NCBI GenBank assembly: GCA_964364925.1
Contig: CAYIOB010000053.1
Location: forward strand, 1 to 5,529
Source of the DNA: JAMCZC01 sp964364925
GTDB lineage: Bacteria > Patescibacteriota > Microgenomatia > Levybacterales > UBA12049
DNA length: 5,529 nucleotides
Direction: 5' to 3'
This document shows positions 5,087 through 5,529 of this stretch, one piece after another (position 1 is the first letter of the stretch; each line of letters starts with the position of its first letter). The notes under the pieces are model-generated. The model was not told the DNA's origin, searched no databases, and saw only the letters and a list, made by a program, of their open reading frames with translations. A program made the translations under genes and the position numbers.

Positions 5087-5529
5087 TTAATTAAAGTATA
5101 ATTCCGGATTCGCAGTTAGTTTTTGCCACATAACTTCCTTGTAGTTAAAAAACGCGGCGCTTGCTATCATTGCGGCATTATCTGTGCAGAGAAATTTTTG
5201 CGGAACAAAAATTTCAGTATTTGGTATTTGGTATTTAGTATTTAGTATTAACTCCTCTTTTAGTTTCTGGTTGGCGGCAACGCCTCCGCCTAAAAGAATA
5301 GATTTAGCTTTATATTTTTCTGCAGCTTTCAGAGTTTTATAAATTAAAATATCAATTATTGTTTTTTGTAAACATGCGCAAGCATCTTGGATATCAGTTT
5401 CAGTTAATTTATCATTATTTTTCTCTTTAAGTTTTAAAATTTCCCTAAACGCAGCAGTTTTAAGCCCGGAAAAAGAGAAATCAAAATCATCAGAGTCGAT
5501 TAGGGGTTTGGGAAGATTAAAGCGATTAG
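5087..5529 (-). CDS. tsaD: tRNA N6-adenosine threonylcarbamoyltransferase TsaD, C-terminal part (5' end beyond the window)
   Basis: TsaD (Kae1/YgjD family) transfers the threonylcarbamoyl group to A37 of ANN-decoding tRNAs, with TsaB and TsaE as partners, in the cytoplasm. The frame was read by hand from the window edge to TAA at 5089-5087: about 147 codons of a protein usually about 330-350 residues long. Diagnostic segments, in order: NRFNLPKPLIDSDDFDFSFS (first residues), GLKTAAFREIL, LGGGVAANQKL (ATP-binding loop) and FLCTDNAAMIASAAFF. The Asp of CTDNAAMIA is the metal ligand of the family; the paired His motif lies in the missing N-terminal half. The variable stretch between GGGVAANQKL and VPQKF is encoded by a 7-base tandem repeat (5217-5250) and is only about two residues longer than in E. 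coli, so the protein looks intact. The gene ends 16 bases before rmuC. Confidence 0.93.
   Translation of the reverse strand, partial: NRFNLPKPLIDSDDFDFSFSGLKTAAFREILKLKEKNNDKLTETDIQDACACLQKTIIDILIYKTLKAAEKYKAKSILLGGGVAANQKLKEELILNTKYQIPNTEIFVPQKFLCTDNAAMIASAAFFNYKEVMWQKLTANPELYFN
5217..5250. repeat. 7-base tandem repeat within tsaD
   Basis: Nearly five copies of GTATTTR in a row: GTATTTG twice, GTATTTA twice, then GTATTA. On the coding strand the unit is YAAATAC, read in three frames in turn to give the residues NTKYQIPNT. It sits in a surface-variable stretch of TsaD. Seven is not a multiple of three, so gain or loss of one copy would shift the frame. Confidence 0.8.

Overview
The window carries five genes, all on the minus strand. 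In transcription order (high to low coordinates) they are the 3' end of tsaD, rmuC, a small membrane-anchored cupredoxin, a large UvrD/Rep-type helicase fused to a RecB-like nuclease, and the RNase P RNA gene rnpB. The sequence is AT-rich and very compact, with gaps of 16 to 109 bases. The compactness, short RmuC, single-chain helicase-nuclease, anchored cupredoxin and many small palindromes suggest a Patescibacteria/CPR-type bacterium, perhaps a Microgenomates relative. That placement is inferred from style, because no 16S or ribosomal protein gene is present. Stop codons seen are TAA and TAG. TGA appears neither as sense nor as stop in these frames, so the window does not test for a recoded TGA.

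Right side (4054-5529): the last 147 codons of tsaD (t6A tRNA modification), then 16 bases later rmuC. An extended -10 element fills this short gap, so rmuC can start its own transcript, probably with no leader. Middle (3565-4053): a cupredoxin-fold protein with its own promoter and the only clear Shine-Dalgarno sequence in the window. Its fold looks intact but the usual copper ligands are replaced. Centre-left (638-3499): a 953-residue helicase-nuclease with all SF1A helicase motifs, a complete RecB nuclease motif set and an iron-sulphur cysteine pattern. It is a candidate single-polypeptide enzyme for DNA end processing. Its promoter also sits directly against the ATG.

Left side (1-637): a 109-base spacer with a tandem palindromic repeat and a promoter, then rnpB, about 516 nt long. 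That is well above the roughly 350-400 nt usual for bacteria. Its conserved cores are easy to read, but a REP-like palindrome and an AT-rich hairpin lie between the P9-like helix and conserved region II. The P18-like hairpin is nearly the same sequence as a palindrome in the spacer upstream.

The genes do not form one pathway. TsaD and RNase P serve tRNA maturation; RmuC and the helicase-nuclease serve genome maintenance. The most notable themes are the repeat-expanded rnpB, a repeated promoter geometry that predicts leaderless mRNAs, a 7-base tandem repeat inside the essential gene tsaD, and the ligand-less cupredoxin. I found no CRISPR array, transposase, tRNA or clear defence island.
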